Assembly: GCF_006539525.1 (NCBI RefSeq)
Contig: NZ_BJNE01000001.1
Location: 496,001-560,000, forward strand
From: Glutamicibacter nicotianae
Lineage (GTDB): Bacteria; Actinomycetota; Actinomycetes; Actinomycetales; Micrococcaceae
Direction of reading: 5' to 3'
Length of the DNA: 64,000 nt
Shown piece after piece: positions 46,691 to 55,056 of this stretch. How positions within the stretch are numbered: the first letter of the stretch is position 1; the number at the start of each line of letters is the position of its first letter. The notes beneath the pieces are model-generated. The model was not told the DNA's origin. It worked only from the letters and a program-made list of their open reading frames with translations, and did no database searches. Position numbers and translations under genes: made by a program.

Positions 46691-47631
46691 CTGCGTGCTC
46701 TTTCCATGAGTTGCTTGCGGTGCGCGCTGCGGCTGGTTCCCAGCAGCACGCGGGCGGCGATCAGCGCCTTGCGCGGGGTGGAGACCGAGATGCGGGTGCG
46801 CAGCAGGTCGGCGGCGTCGGCCTTGCCCAGCTGGGAATTCAGTTCGCGGAACAGGTCATGGGCCAGGCGCACCGCCCGGGCCGCTGATGGGGCCAGATAC
46901 GGAATCCCGGCGCGGGCTTGGGCCAGATCCTGCTCTATCTGCTCCACCAGCAGCGCCTTGGCCTGCTCGTCGAAGCGGGCCGGGTTGATCCCGGGAAAGT
47001 AGCTGCGTCCCAAGTCCTGGCTGTCTTCGGCCAGATCGCGCAGGAAGTTGACCTTCTGGAAGGCCGCGCCCAGGCTGCGGGCAGCCTGGCGGGCCTGCTG
47101 CTCCTCGGCCCGGTCCAGTTCAGGTGCGCCGGGCATCGCCTGGAAGACCTGCAGGCACATCAGCCCGATGACTTCGGCCGAGCCGTAGATGTAGTCTTCT
47201 AGGCTGCGCGCGTCGTGCTGCCCGGTGGAGAGGTCCGCGCGCATGGATGCGAAGAACGGGCCGGTGAGCTCGGCGTTGATGCCGGTGGCCCGGGCGGAGA
47301 TAGCGAAGGCATGGACCACCATGTTGGTGCTGTAGCCGCGGTCCATCGCGCGCAGGGTTTCGGCTTCCAGCTCGTCGAGGCAGCCTCCGATGGCCTGGTT
47401 ATCCAGGCCGGCCTGGCAGGCCACCCCGTCCACGATCTCATCGGCCAGGCGCACCAGCGCATAGATATTGGCAATGTGCCGGGCACTGCCGGCATCCAGC
47501 ATCCTGCAGGCCAGCGAGAACGAGGTGGAGTATTCGCCCAGCACCACCCGTGCGCTGCGCTGGGCGGCGCGCGAGTAGTGCTCCAGGGCGGCGGTGCCGG
47601 CAGCGGGCTTCAGGGAAGTATCGCGTTTCAT
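46687..47631 (-). CDS. crtB: Phytoene synthase
   Basis: Joins two GGPP molecules head to head into phytoene. 314 residues from ATG 47631; upstream sequence in this frame belongs to crtE. The first Asp-rich motif is LVRLADEIVDG and the second is FLRDLAEDSQDLGRSYFPG. YSTSFSLACRML marks the family N-terminus. It begins 5 bases after the crtE stop and ends overlapping crtI. Confidence 0.96.
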   Translation of the reverse strand: MKRDTSLKPAAGTAALEHYSRAAQRSARVVLGEYSTSFSLACRMLDAGSARHIANIYALVRLADEIVDGVACQAGLDNQAIGGCLDELEAETLRAMDRGYSTNMVVHAFAISARATGINAELTGPFFASMRADLSTGQHDARSLEDYIYGSAEVIGLMCLQVFQAMPGAPELDRAEEQQARQAARSLGAAFQKVNFLRDLAEDSQDLGRSYFPGINPARFDEQAKALLVEQIEQDLAQARAGIPYLAPSAARAVRLAHDLFRELNSQLGKADAADLLRTRISVSTPRKALIAARVLLGTSRSAHRKQLMERARR

Positions 47632-47636
47632 GGTGT

Positions 47637-48770
47637 TCAGCTGCTTCGATCCAGGATCAGGCTGGTGCATTCGAGCAGCAGCGTGCGGGCTTCTTCGGGC
47701 AAGTCCAGGAAGGCGGCGGAGCCGGTGGCCCGCGAGCACAGCTGCGCTGCCAGCTGGCGGGCGAAGCGCTCTGCTCCCTGCGCCGCCAGCTCCTGGCGGA
47801 TCCTGCCGGCATCCACCGTTCCCTCGCGGAATCCGGTGAGCAGTGCGGAGAATTCTGGTTGCTCGCTGGCCAGGGCCAGCAGGATGGTGCTCTTGAATTC
47901 GCGCAGATCAGATTCCACCGGCTTGCCGGTGCGTGTCGGATCACCGAAGGTTCCCAGCACGTCATCGATGATCTGGTAGGCCACGCCGAGCTGGCAGCCC
48001 ACCGTGCCGAGGGCTTCGGCCTGCGCGGGGTGCGCTCCGGCCAGCAGGGCTCCTGCCTGCAGCGGCAGCTGGAAGGAGTAGGCGGCGGTTTTCATCTGCT
48101 CCATGCGCAGCACCTGGCTGGTGGTGGCAGGAGCCGGGCCCAGCGAGTAGAGCAGGTCTTCGAGTTCCCCGGCTCCTGCCTGCTCGATGGCTTGGAAGAA
48201 GGCTTGTTCCACGCCGGCTTCGGCATCGCTGCCGGCCGCGGCGCGGGCGGCGAGCTTGATCGCCTCGCTGATCAGCAGGTCCCCGGCAATGATGCCCACC
48301 GAATTGCCCGCATGCTCGGCATCGACAGGATTCCGGCCGTTGGCCAGTGCGTGGTCGCGGTAGACCGCCGAGATGGTCGGCTCTCCGCGGCGCACGAAGT
48401 CGCGGTCCACCACGTCGTCGTGGATCAACAGGGCCGCGTGCAGCAGCTCGAAGGCGCAGCCCAGGTCGATGGCGCGGGCTTCGTTGCGTCCGCCGAAGGC
48501 CCGGTAGCCGAGCATCACCATCCCTGGCCGCATGAGCTTGCCGGTTCCCAGGCGTGCGCCGATGCGGGACCAGAGCAGCGCGGTCTGCTCCGAGTAGGCG
48601 GCGCTGCGCCGCTGGGCCTGCATGGCCAGAAGTTCCAGCCGGTCGCTGATGGCCTGCCGGGTGGCGTCATCGATGAGCCCGCGCGCGGCCGGTGGGGTTT
48701 GCGATGGCGCAGTGTGCGCTGGCACTGTTGGGGCCGGCAGGGACTGGTGCGTGGTGGTGTGCGTTCTCAT
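47637..48770 (-). CDS. crtE: Geranylgeranyl diphosphate synthase
   Basis: Makes the C20 precursor by chain elongation of DMAPP with IPP. 377 residues, with a ~30-residue Pro/Thr-rich N-terminal extension. The first Asp-rich motif is LIHDDVVDRD, which matches DDxxD. The second region is YQIIDDVLGTFGD. KLMRPGMVMLGYRAFGG precedes the first motif, as in polyprenyl synthases. Its ATG overlaps the stop of the marR gene, so regulator and pathway are on one transcript. Confidence 0.95.
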   Translation of the reverse strand: MRTHTTTHQSLPAPTVPAHTAPSQTPPAARGLIDDATRQAISDRLELLAMQAQRRSAAYSEQTALLWSRIGARLGTGKLMRPGMVMLGYRAFGGRNEARAIDLGCAFELLHAALLIHDDVVDRDFVRRGEPTISAVYRDHALANGRNPVDAEHAGNSVGIIAGDLLISEAIKLAARAAAGSDAEAGVEQAFFQAIEQAGAGELEDLLYSLGPAPATTSQVLRMEQMKTAAYSFQLPLQAGALLAGAHPAQAEALGTVGCQLGVAYQIIDDVLGTFGDPTRTGKPVESDLREFKSTILLALASEQPEFSALLTGFREGTVDAGRIRQELAAQGAERFARQLAAQLCSRATGSAAFLDLPEEARTLLLECTSLILDRSS

Positions 48771-49264
48771 GATTCCCTGCTCCCAGGTTGTGGTGTGGTT
48801 GCTTGGTGTTCTTCACTGCTCCCGGTCTCCCGCTGGTCCAGTTCGCGCCGGGACGCTTCCAGCTCGGCGCGCAGCCGGACGCGATCCGGCTCGTCGAGTT
48901 GCGCACTGAAGGTGTGCAGATGCCGAAGCAGTACCTGTCCCGGTCCGGTGGACACAGGGAAATTGGGTCCCGGGACCACCAAGGTGCGCCGGCGGTCCGA
49001 GGCGTGATGCCGTCTTTCCACCACTCCGCGGGCCTCCAGCCGATCCAGGACCGAGGTGATTCCTGCCGATGAGACCCCGAGTTCGCGGGCCAGTTGCCCG
49101 GAGCTGGGAGTTTGCATGGAACGCAGCAGGTTCACCGCGCGCAGGTCTGTATCGTTCAGGCCAAGCCGATGCCGCAAGCGTGCCTCGCACAGGGCGTAGG
49201 AGCGCGTCAGCCGCAACAGCTCCCGGAAGAGTTCCGAGGTCGTCAGCACTGCTGGACATTCCAT
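48767..49264 (-). CDS. crtR: MarR-family regulator of the carotenoid operon (CrtR-like)
   Basis: 165 residues from ATG 49264; an in-frame ATG 49312 lies in the promoter region. A winged helix-turn-helix is seen in SSGQLARELGVSSAGITSVLDRLEARG, with the wing HASDRRRTLVV. A Glu/Arg-rich C-terminal helix follows. In C. glutamicum a MarR-type CrtR represses the crt operon and is released by GGPP; the position here as first gene of the operon suggests autoregulation of the same kind, an inference. Gene symbol by analogy. Confidence 0.85.
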   Translation of the reverse strand: MECPAVLTTSELFRELLRLTRSYALCEARLRHRLGLNDTDLRAVNLLRSMQTPSSGQLARELGVSSAGITSVLDRLEARGVVERRHHASDRRRTLVVPGPNFPVSTGPGQVLLRHLHTFSAQLDEPDRVRLRAELEASRRELDQRETGSSEEHQATTPQPGSRES

Positions 49265-49281
49265 GATCACTTCTCTCGGCT

Positions 49282-49311
49282 TATTGATATTTAGCTTATC
49301 TAGATACATCA
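49282..49311. promoter_or_regulatory. Divergent control region between crtR operon and tspO
   Basis: An AT-rich patch in GC-rich DNA with a perfect 10-base palindrome TATCTAGATA (49297-49306), flanked by TTGATAT and ATACATCA. It lies between the crtR start and the tspO-like start, where a MarR-type dimer would be expected to bind and could control both directions. Confidence 0.5.
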
Positions 49312-49380
49312 TGGTTTAACTATCCCGTTTTGTCGACCCGACACGGGAAAAACTTTCCATCGACCTTTCAGGAGCGCACG

Positions 49381-50211
49381 ATGAGCAGTCCAGCCAATTC
49401 CCCCGATTTCCCCCTGCCGGCCCGAACGGCCACGGCATCGTGGACGCTGCCGGTGACCACGGCGCTGGCACTGGTTCTTGCCATCGCCGTCTCGTTCATC
49501 GGCAGCGGGGCCCTGGGCGGGACACCGATCCAGCAGGCAGCCGGCGGCTATCTCAGCGCCGATGCGACTTTGCTGGCACCGGCCGGCCCGGCGTTCTCCA
49601 TCTGGAGCGTGATCTATGCAGGACTGGCCGTCTACGGAATTTTCCAGCTCACGCCCGCCGGGCGCCGCTCGGCCTGGGCGGCCCGGCTGCGGATGCCCGC
49701 GCTGCTTTCGGCATTGCTTAATGCCGCCTGGATTGCCGTCGTGCAGCTTGGCTGGCTGGGAGTAAGCGTCGCGGTGATCTTCGCCCTGGTTGCCTGCTTG
49801 GCCTGGATGCTGTCCATCATGATGGCCGGCACCCCTGGCTCGCGCACCGAATACTGGATCATGTGGTTGACCTTCGGCATCTACCTGGGCTGGGTCTGCG
49901 TGGCCAGCATTGCCAACACCGCAGCGTGGCTGCTCTCGCTGGGCGTTGGCGAAGGCGCTTCCTGGACGCCGGGATTCGCTGTGGTGCTGCTGGTGGCGGC
50001 AGCGGGCATCGGTCTGGGCATCACCGCCTACTCGGGCAGGATTTTCACCGCGGTGGCCATCGCCTGGGGCCTTGCCTGGATCGGCGCAAGCCGGCTGGCC
50101 GGCAGCAACCAGTCCGAGCTGGTGGGCTACGCCGGCTTGGGCTGCGCTGCATTGCTGCTTCTCGGCTCGCTGGCCATCGCCTGGCGCCAGCGCGGGGTGA
50201 CGGCGCCATGA
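49381..50211 (+). CDS. TspO/MBR-like membrane protein
   Basis: 276 residues from ATG 49381, with AGGAG 7 bases upstream. At least seven hydrophobic spans (ALALVLAIAVSFIGSG, AVIFALVACLAWMLSIMM, LVGYAGLGCAALLLLGSL). The stretch APAGPAFSIWSVIYAGLAVYG matches the TspO/MBR signature P-x-x-x-F-x-x-x-W-x-x-x-Y. Length is greater than the usual ~160 residues of TspO, so it is a longer relative. TspO proteins bind porphyrins and often sit next to carotenoid or photobiology genes. It overlaps the next gene (ATGA) and diverges from the crt operon. Confidence 0.82.
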   Translation: MSSPANSPDFPLPARTATASWTLPVTTALALVLAIAVSFIGSGALGGTPIQQAAGGYLSADATLLAPAGPAFSIWSVIYAGLAVYGIFQLTPAGRRSAWAARLRMPALLSALLNAAWIAVVQLGWLGVSVAVIFALVACLAWMLSIMMAGTPGSRTEYWIMWLTFGIYLGWVCVASIANTAAWLLSLGVGEGASWTPGFAVVLLVAAAGIGLGITAYSGRIFTAVAIAWGLAWIGASRLAGSNQSELVGYAGLGCAALLLLGSLAIAWRQRGVTAP

Positions 50212-51671
50212 GCTTGATCGCGGTAACCGGAGCCAGCGGATATATTGGCGGACGGCTGGTGCCGCTGCTGTTGAGCAATGGGCACCAGGTCAAGGTGTTC
50301 ACCCGTGATGCTCAGCGCCTGCGCGATATACCCTGGCGCAGCCAGGTGGAAGTCGTCGAGGGCGACCTGCAGGACCGGGAGGCCGTGGCCAGGCTCTGCA
50401 AGGACGTGGACCTGCTCTACTACCTGGTGCACTCGATGTCGGGAACCCGAGATTTCGCGGCCCAGGAGAAAGCCTGCGCACAGGTTGTGGCGCAGGCCGC
50501 GCGGGAGCAATCGGTCGGCCAGCTGGTCTATCTCTCGGGCCTGCATCCCGCCGGCGAACTCAGCGAGCATCTGGCATCACGGGTGGCCGTGGGAGAAATC
50601 CTGTCGGAGGCCGCCAGCACGCTGGTGCTCCAGGCAGGCCTGGTGATCGGCTCGGGCTCGGCCAGTTTCGAAATGGTCAGGCACCTGAGCGATGTGCTGC
50701 CGGTAATGCCGGCACCGCGATGGGTGCTGAACCAGGTACAGCCCATCGCCATCCGCGACACCCTGCACTACCTTGCGGCCTGCGCCGAGCTGGCGGAACC
50801 CGCGCAGGGCACCTATGACATCGGCGGGCCAAGCACCTACAGCTACGCCCAACTGATGAAGATCTATGCCCGGGTGGCCGGCCTGCGCGAGCCGAGCATC
50901 TGGCCGCTGCCGCTGCTGACCCCGCGGCTGGCCTCGCACTGGGTGAATCTGGTGACGCCGTTGCCGCACACCCTGGCATCGGCGCTGGTGCAGTCGCTGC
51001 AGCATGATTGCGTGATGGGCTCGCGGGAGATCGATGCGCTGATTGCCCCGCCAGCCGAAGGGCTGTGCGACTATCCGCGCGCGGTGCAGCTGGCGCTGGA
51101 GAAGATGGATGCTGACGCGGTGCAAACCAGCTGGGCTACCGCCCAGCCGATCGCCGCCCCGGCCGAACCGCTGCCTTCAGACCCGGACTGGGCAGGGCGC
51201 AAGGCCTACACGGACATCCGCCGGATCAGCACCAGCGCCACCGCGGCGCAGCTGTTCAGCGTGCTGCAACGGCTTGGCGGGGATTCGCACTATTTCGCCT
51301 TCCCCGCCCTGTGGAAGCTGCGCGGCCTGATGGACAAGCTGGCGGGAGGCGTAGGCTCACGGCGCGGCAGGCGCTCGCACAGCACCTTGGCGCTGGGAGA
51401 TGTGCTGGATTGGTGGCGGGTGGAAGCCCTGGAAGAGAACAGCCTGCTGCGCCTGCGCGCGGAGATGCGCGCCCCGGGGCGGGCCTGGCTGGATTACCGC
51501 ATCGGGAAGGACAGCGAGGGGCGAACGGAACTGATCCAGCGTGCGGTGTTCTTCCCGCGCGGCCTGGCAGGACGCTGCTATTGGTGGGCGGTATTCCCGT
51601 TCCATGGCGCCATTTTCCCAGCCACCATCAAGAACATCGTGCGCGATGCGGAAAAGCAGGAGGAGGGCTGA
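50208..51671 (+). CDS. NAD(P)-binding SDR-type protein with DUF2867-like C-terminus
   Basis: 487 residues. The first ~300 are an atypical short-chain dehydrogenase (AVTGASGYIGGRLVPLLLSNGH at the N-terminus, LLYYLVHSM, LVYLSGLHP). The last ~150 (YTDIRRISTSATAAQLFSVL, LGDVLDWWRVEAL, FPFHGAIFPATIKNIVRDA) match the DUF2867-type domain commonly attached to such proteins in actinobacteria. The substrate is unknown. ATG 50208 overlaps the tspO-like stop, so the two are co-translated. Proteins of this architecture are often encoded near photolyase, tspO and carotenoid genes. Confidence 0.85.
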   Translation: MSLIAVTGASGYIGGRLVPLLLSNGHQVKVFTRDAQRLRDIPWRSQVEVVEGDLQDREAVARLCKDVDLLYYLVHSMSGTRDFAAQEKACAQVVAQAAREQSVGQLVYLSGLHPAGELSEHLASRVAVGEILSEAASTLVLQAGLVIGSGSASFEMVRHLSDVLPVMPAPRWVLNQVQPIAIRDTLHYLAACAELAEPAQGTYDIGGPSTYSYAQLMKIYARVAGLREPSIWPLPLLTPRLASHWVNLVTPLPHTLASALVQSLQHDCVMGSREIDALIAPPAEGLCDYPRAVQLALEKMDADAVQTSWATAQPIAAPAEPLPSDPDWAGRKAYTDIRRISTSATAAQLFSVLQRLGGDSHYFAFPALWKLRGLMDKLAGGVGSRRGRRSHSTLALGDVLDWWRVEALEENSLLRLRAEMRAPGRAWLDYRIGKDSEGRTELIQRAVFFPRGLAGRCYWWAVFPFHGAIFPATIKNIVRDAEKQEEG

Positions 51672-51692
51672 GCAGCTACTGCTGCTCCGGGG

Positions 51693-52253
51693 CTATTCGG
51701 TTTCGCCGGGGCCCGCTTCGTCGAGGCTGCTTTCCATGGCATCAGAGGTGCTGGCAAGGAACCGGATCACCACTTCCCGTTCTTCGGGGCTCAGCGATTT
51801 GGCGACTTCGAATCGCTTGGCATGATGCCGGCCGACCTGCTCGCGGGCGGCCAGATGGGTTTCCTCGGTCACTTCCACGCACTGCGAGCGACGGTCGGTT
51901 GGATGCTTGGTGCGCCGCACATGGCCATGGGCCTCCAACCGGTCAATCATCTTGGTGACCGACGCACTGGAAATTCCCAAATACTGGCTCAGGGCGCCAG
52001 GGGTGACCGATTGCCCGGCATGCTTGGCGGAGATCATCTTGCGGATGGCGCGCATGTCGGTTTCGTTCAGTTTCATGTACTGCTGCGAGCTGCGCATGAT
52101 CCTGCGCTCGATCTGGCGCATCCGGCCCATTTCAGCCATGATCCGGTCGATTTGCTGCAGATCCGCATCCACGACGCCAGCCCGCTTGATCAGCTTCTGG
52201 CCAGGATCGGATTCAGCTAGCCCGTACATGGTGGGCAGGTCTTTGGCGGACAT
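51693..52253 (-). CDS. MarR-family transcriptional regulator
   Basis: 186 residues. An N-terminal helical extension (KLIKRAGVVDADLQQIDRIM) precedes the winged helix-turn-helix (TPGALSQYLGISSASVTKMI, RLEAHGHVRRTKHPTDRRS). A C-terminal dimerisation helix ends in an acidic tail. It is distinct from the crt-operon regulator. It converges with the DUF2867-type gene (21 bases apart) and its targets cannot be read. Its start region is followed by tRNA-Leu on the same strand. Confidence 0.9.
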   Translation of the reverse strand: MSAKDLPTMYGLAESDPGQKLIKRAGVVDADLQQIDRIMAEMGRMRQIERRIMRSSQQYMKLNETDMRAIRKMISAKHAGQSVTPGALSQYLGISSASVTKMIDRLEAHGHVRRTKHPTDRRSQCVEVTEETHLAAREQVGRHHAKRFEVAKSLSPEEREVVIRFLASTSDAMESSLDEAGPGETE

Positions 52254-52325
52254 GGTGCCTCTCCTGATCGGATCTCGGTCGCGTGCCTAATTGGATCTTA
52301 CGCCGTGCGTGATGGATGCATGCAG

Positions 52326-52363
52326 AAAACCCTGCGGCCGATGGAATCAGACCGCAGGGTTTT
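52326..52363 (-). terminator. Terminator after tRNA-Leu
   Basis: Perfect 12-base arms AAAACCCTGCGG (52326-52337) and CCGCAGGGTTTT (52352-52363) immediately downstream of the tRNA on its strand. Confidence 0.85.
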
Positions 52364-52365
52364 GT

Positions 52366-52450
<85 letters not shown>

Positions 52451-52542
52451 TAGCGCTACACCGGAAACACCGTTTCCCTGAAGGCGACCTCATTTAGTGT
52501 AGCGGAACTTGGGCCTGATATGAAATCAGTCAAGGGCAGCTG

Positions 52543-53034
52543 TTACTTCGGATCAATCCCCAAGTCACGGCGCAGCTTTGCCACATGTCCGGTGGCACGC
52601 ACGTTGTACTGCGCGAGCGCAACCTTGCCCTCTTCATCGACCACGATCGTGGAGCGGATCAGGCCTTCGTAGACCTTGCCGTAATTCTTCTTTTCTCCCC
52701 AAGCACCATAGGCTTCAGCCACCGCGTGATCTTCATCGGAAAGCAGCGGGAAATTCAGTTCTTCGTTGGCAACGAACTTTTCAAGCTTTGCGGTCTTGTC
52801 CGGGGAAATGCCCAGAACTGCATAGCCCAGGCCCTTCAATGATTCGAGCGAATCACGGAAGTCGCACGCCTGCTTGGTGCAGCCAGGGGTGGATGCCGCT
52901 GGATAGAAGTACACAATGGTCTTCTTGCCACGGTAATCGGACAAGGAGACGGAATTGCCGGCAGCGTCCTGCAAGGTGAAATCAGGGGCCTGGTCGCCGA
53001 CGGACAGGCGGTTAGCCGTTGCGGGAGTACTCAT
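52543..53034 (-). CDS. bcp: Thioredoxin-dependent peroxiredoxin (Bcp/PrxQ type)
   Basis: Reduces peroxides using thioredoxin. 163 residues: NRLSVGDQAPDFTLQDAAG at the N-terminus, the peroxidatic Cys in AASTPGCTKQACDF, and the resolving Cys four to five residues later in the same helix (QACDF), the PrxQ layout. The catalytic Arg lies in GLIRSTIVVDEEG. ATG 53034 is preceded by AAGAGGA. It stands alone between tRNA genes and probably has its own promoter within 53041-53065. Confidence 0.95.
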   Translation of the reverse strand: MSTPATANRLSVGDQAPDFTLQDAAGNSVSLSDYRGKKTIVYFYPAASTPGCTKQACDFRDSLESLKGLGYAVLGISPDKTAKLEKFVANEELNFPLLSDEDHAVAEAYGAWGEKKNYGKVYEGLIRSTIVVDEEGKVALAQYNVRATGHVAKLRRDLGIDPK

Positions 53035-53063
53035 GAGCTAATCCTCTTTTCTTTGCGGTATAC

Positions 53064-53094
53064 AAAAAATCCGACCTGATGAATCAGATCGGAT
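53064..53094 (-). terminator. Terminator after the first tRNA-Lys
   Basis: Arms ATCCGACCTGA (53069-53079) and TCAGATCGGAT (53084-53094) pair with one wobble. The A run at 53064-53068 gives a T tract on the minus strand. Confidence 0.8.
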
Positions 53095-53100
53095 CTACTG

Positions 53101-53173
53101 TGCGCCCTCCGGGACTCGAACCCGGAACCTAATGATTAAGAGTCATTTGCTCTACCAATTGAGCTAAAGGCGC
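53101..53173 (-). tRNA. tRNA-Lys (anticodon CTT), copy 1
   Basis: 73 bases starting GCGCCTTTAGCTCAATTGG. The anticodon stem AATGA/TCATT encloses CTCTTAA (anticodon CTT). T-arm CCGGGTTCGAGTCCCGG. Acceptor pairs GCGCCTT with AGGGCGC; discriminator A; CCA not encoded. Confidence 0.97.
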
Positions 53174-53605
53174 TTCCTCGCTCTGACTAGTTCTTTTTCA
53201 GAACCCGTCATTGCGACGTAGACAATCATAGGCAGAAATGGCGCAAAAGCAAAAATCACCCAGCATCCAGTTCGCAAAGATAAACATCCAAGTCAGGTTC
53301 ATGTTATCACGACTACGCCGATGCCGAAGTAATCTAAAACACACAAGTTTTCACTTCGGCAATGCCCATTGCCATCGCGCACCGTAGTTGCATATTCAAT
53401 AACGCCGACCACCCGCTAGAAGTTCGCCATCGCGGTCGCTGCGCCGCGAGCCGCAAACGGGCACGAGTCGAAACGCTGATCCGCCCCGGCATTGCCAACG
53501 GACAAGCCCCGCGGCCGGTAAATTTCGGCCTGGCGCCATGACCGGAAGCGCAGAATCGCGCATGGTCAACAAAAAAGGCCAGACCGAAGCCTGACCTTTG
53601 TTTTG
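53174..53605. other. Intergenic stretch between tRNA-Lys copies 1 and 2
   Basis: No gene seen. It holds a loose inverted repeat CCGAAGT/ACTTCGG around 53322-53360 and, at its right end, the terminator of the second tRNA-Lys. The left part should contain the promoter for the first tRNA-Lys. Confidence 0.5.
53571..53598 (-). terminator. Terminator after the second tRNA-Lys
   Basis: In the minus sense AGGTCAG, a CTTCGG-type loop region and CTGGCCT form a hairpin followed by six T (A run at 53571-53576). Confidence 0.7.
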
Positions 53606-53678
53606 TGCGCCCTCCGGGACTCGAACCCGGAACCTAATGATTAAGAGTCATTTGCTCTACCAATTGAGCTAAAGGCGC
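53606..53678 (-). tRNA. tRNA-Lys (anticodon CTT), copy 2
   Basis: 73 bases identical to copy 1 throughout the mature sequence, with the same CTT anticodon loop and the same unencoded CCA. It has its own terminator downstream. Confidence 0.97.
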
Positions 53679-53727
53679 GTATTGATTTATATAAACAAGC
53701 TGTCTGGTGAACCGAACAAATTGTTCG

Positions 53728-53800
53728 TGCGCCCCCCGGGACTTGAACCCGGAACCTAATGATTAAGAGTCATTTGCTCTGCCAATTGAGCTAGAGGCGC
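53728..53800 (-). tRNA. tRNA-Lys (anticodon CTT), copy 3
   Basis: 73 bases, a variant of copies 1 and 2: GCGCCTCTAGCTCAATTGGC in the acceptor/D region and CCGGGTTCAAGTCCCGG in the T-arm. The changes keep base pairing (acceptor GCGCCTC with GGGGCGC by pair or wobble). Anticodon CTT is unchanged. Confidence 0.96.
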
Positions 53801-53973
53801 CCGCTGCGATGTTCTAGAAGCTTTTCGGGCTTCGCGCTTTCGCAACGAGATAAAACTTTACCAGCAATTTCCCTCAGCGCAAATTCGATTGCCAGTATTC
53901 CGCGGTGACCTTCATTACAGGAGATGACTAGGGGTTACTACCAAAGAGCGGAAGGGGTTTGTACAGTGATTCC

Positions 53974-54906
53974 ATGAGCACCCAACGAACGATTTCATTC
54001 CCCTCCCAAGAACTGATTGATGCGGTCGGACCGATCCCGGAAAATCTCAAGGCAGTGCTCTGGGACTTGGAGAACGACCCCGAGACCCCGCTGGAAGACA
54101 TCGACATTGCCGTCCTTCCCTACATGGCGAATCCCCAGACGCTGAAGAACGTCCGCAAGGCGCCTAATGTCAAGGTGGTCCAGACGCAGACAACCGGCTT
54201 TGATGGAATGATCGACCTGATCGGCGACCGCGCCGATATCAATACAGCGGCCGGCGTCCACGCGGCGGCTACCGCCGAGATGGCACTGGGACTGGCCATC
54301 GCCTCCTTGCGGGGCTTTCCGCAATCGGTGCGCGACCAGCAGCAGGGCCGATGGAATCCCCAGCAATGGCCCGGCTTAGCTGACCGTACCGTGGGCTTGG
54401 TTGGCGTGGGCGGCATCGGCGAGGAGATCCGCAAGCGCCTGGAGCCTTTCGAAGTCAATCTCTTGCGCTTCGGATCGACCGCCCGCACCGATGAGCATGG
54501 CGAGGTCTTCGCAACCTCCGAGCTGGCGGCTCGTGCGCCGGAAATCGAGGTGCTGATCCTGATCGTGCCACTCAATGATTCCACCCGCCACCTGGTGGAT
54601 GCGCAATTGCTGGCCAAGCTTCCTGACGGCGCGACGGTCATCAACGTGGCCCGCGGTCCGGTGGTGGACACCGACGCCATCGTGGCGGAAGTCGCCTCGG
54701 GCCGCTTGAACATGGCATCAGATGTCTTCGACCCGGAACCGCTGCCTGCCGGCCATCCCCTGTGGCAGCACCCCAATGCGTTGGTCATTCCGCACAATGG
54801 CGGGAACACCAAGGCGTTCTTCCCGCGCATGGTGAAGCTGCTCAAGAAGCAGGTGCAGGCCTGGGCGGCGGGCAACGACGGCGAGAACCTCGTGCACCGC
54901 AGCTAA
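53974..54906 (+). CDS. D-2-hydroxyacid dehydrogenase (NAD-dependent)
   Basis: 310 residues from ATG 53974. The substrate domain is short. The NAD domain has TVGLVGVGGIGEEIRKRL. The catalytic Arg lies in VINVARGPVVDTDA, the Glu in DVFDPEPLPAGHPLW and the His in VIPHNGG. This is the family of phosphoglycerate/glyoxylate-type dehydrogenases; the exact substrate is not decidable. Start choice is open: GAAGGGG (53951-53957) is 16 bases from ATG 53974 but directly abuts TTG 53959. The arrangement TTLTGFDG-like QTQTTGFDGMID in the substrate domain is usual for the actinobacterial group. Confidence 0.88.
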   Translation: MSTQRTISFPSQELIDAVGPIPENLKAVLWDLENDPETPLEDIDIAVLPYMANPQTLKNVRKAPNVKVVQTQTTGFDGMIDLIGDRADINTAAGVHAAATAEMALGLAIASLRGFPQSVRDQQQGRWNPQQWPGLADRTVGLVGVGGIGEEIRKRLEPFEVNLLRFGSTARTDEHGEVFATSELAARAPEIEVLILIVPLNDSTRHLVDAQLLAKLPDGATVINVARGPVVDTDAIVAEVASGRLNMASDVFDPEPLPAGHPLWQHPNALVIPHNGGNTKAFFPRMVKLLKKQVQAWAAGNDGENLVHRS

Positions 54907-54926
54907 CAATTTAGTGACAGATGACG

Positions 54927-54952
54927 GCTCCGGGAGTTTTGGCTCCCGGAGC
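54927..54952 (+). terminator. Hairpin after the dehydrogenase gene
   Basis: Perfect 10-base arms GCTCCGGGAG (54927-54936) and CTCCCGGAGC (54943-54952) with a TTTTGG loop. No T tract follows, so termination may be weak. Confidence 0.55.
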
Positions 54953-55056
54953 AGTGGACGTGGTGCGCTATCTTTGATAAATACCTTTGCGCATTGCTCC
55001 CTGCTTGTTCCCTGCGCAAAGCAGTACCGCCTGCCGAAGGAAGATGAGCCATCCCC

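Noticed and set aside
53101-53800. Repeated 70-base units that could suggest a CRISPR array
   Set aside because: The repeats fold as tRNA-Lys cloverleaves, and spacing is irregular. No cas genes are present.
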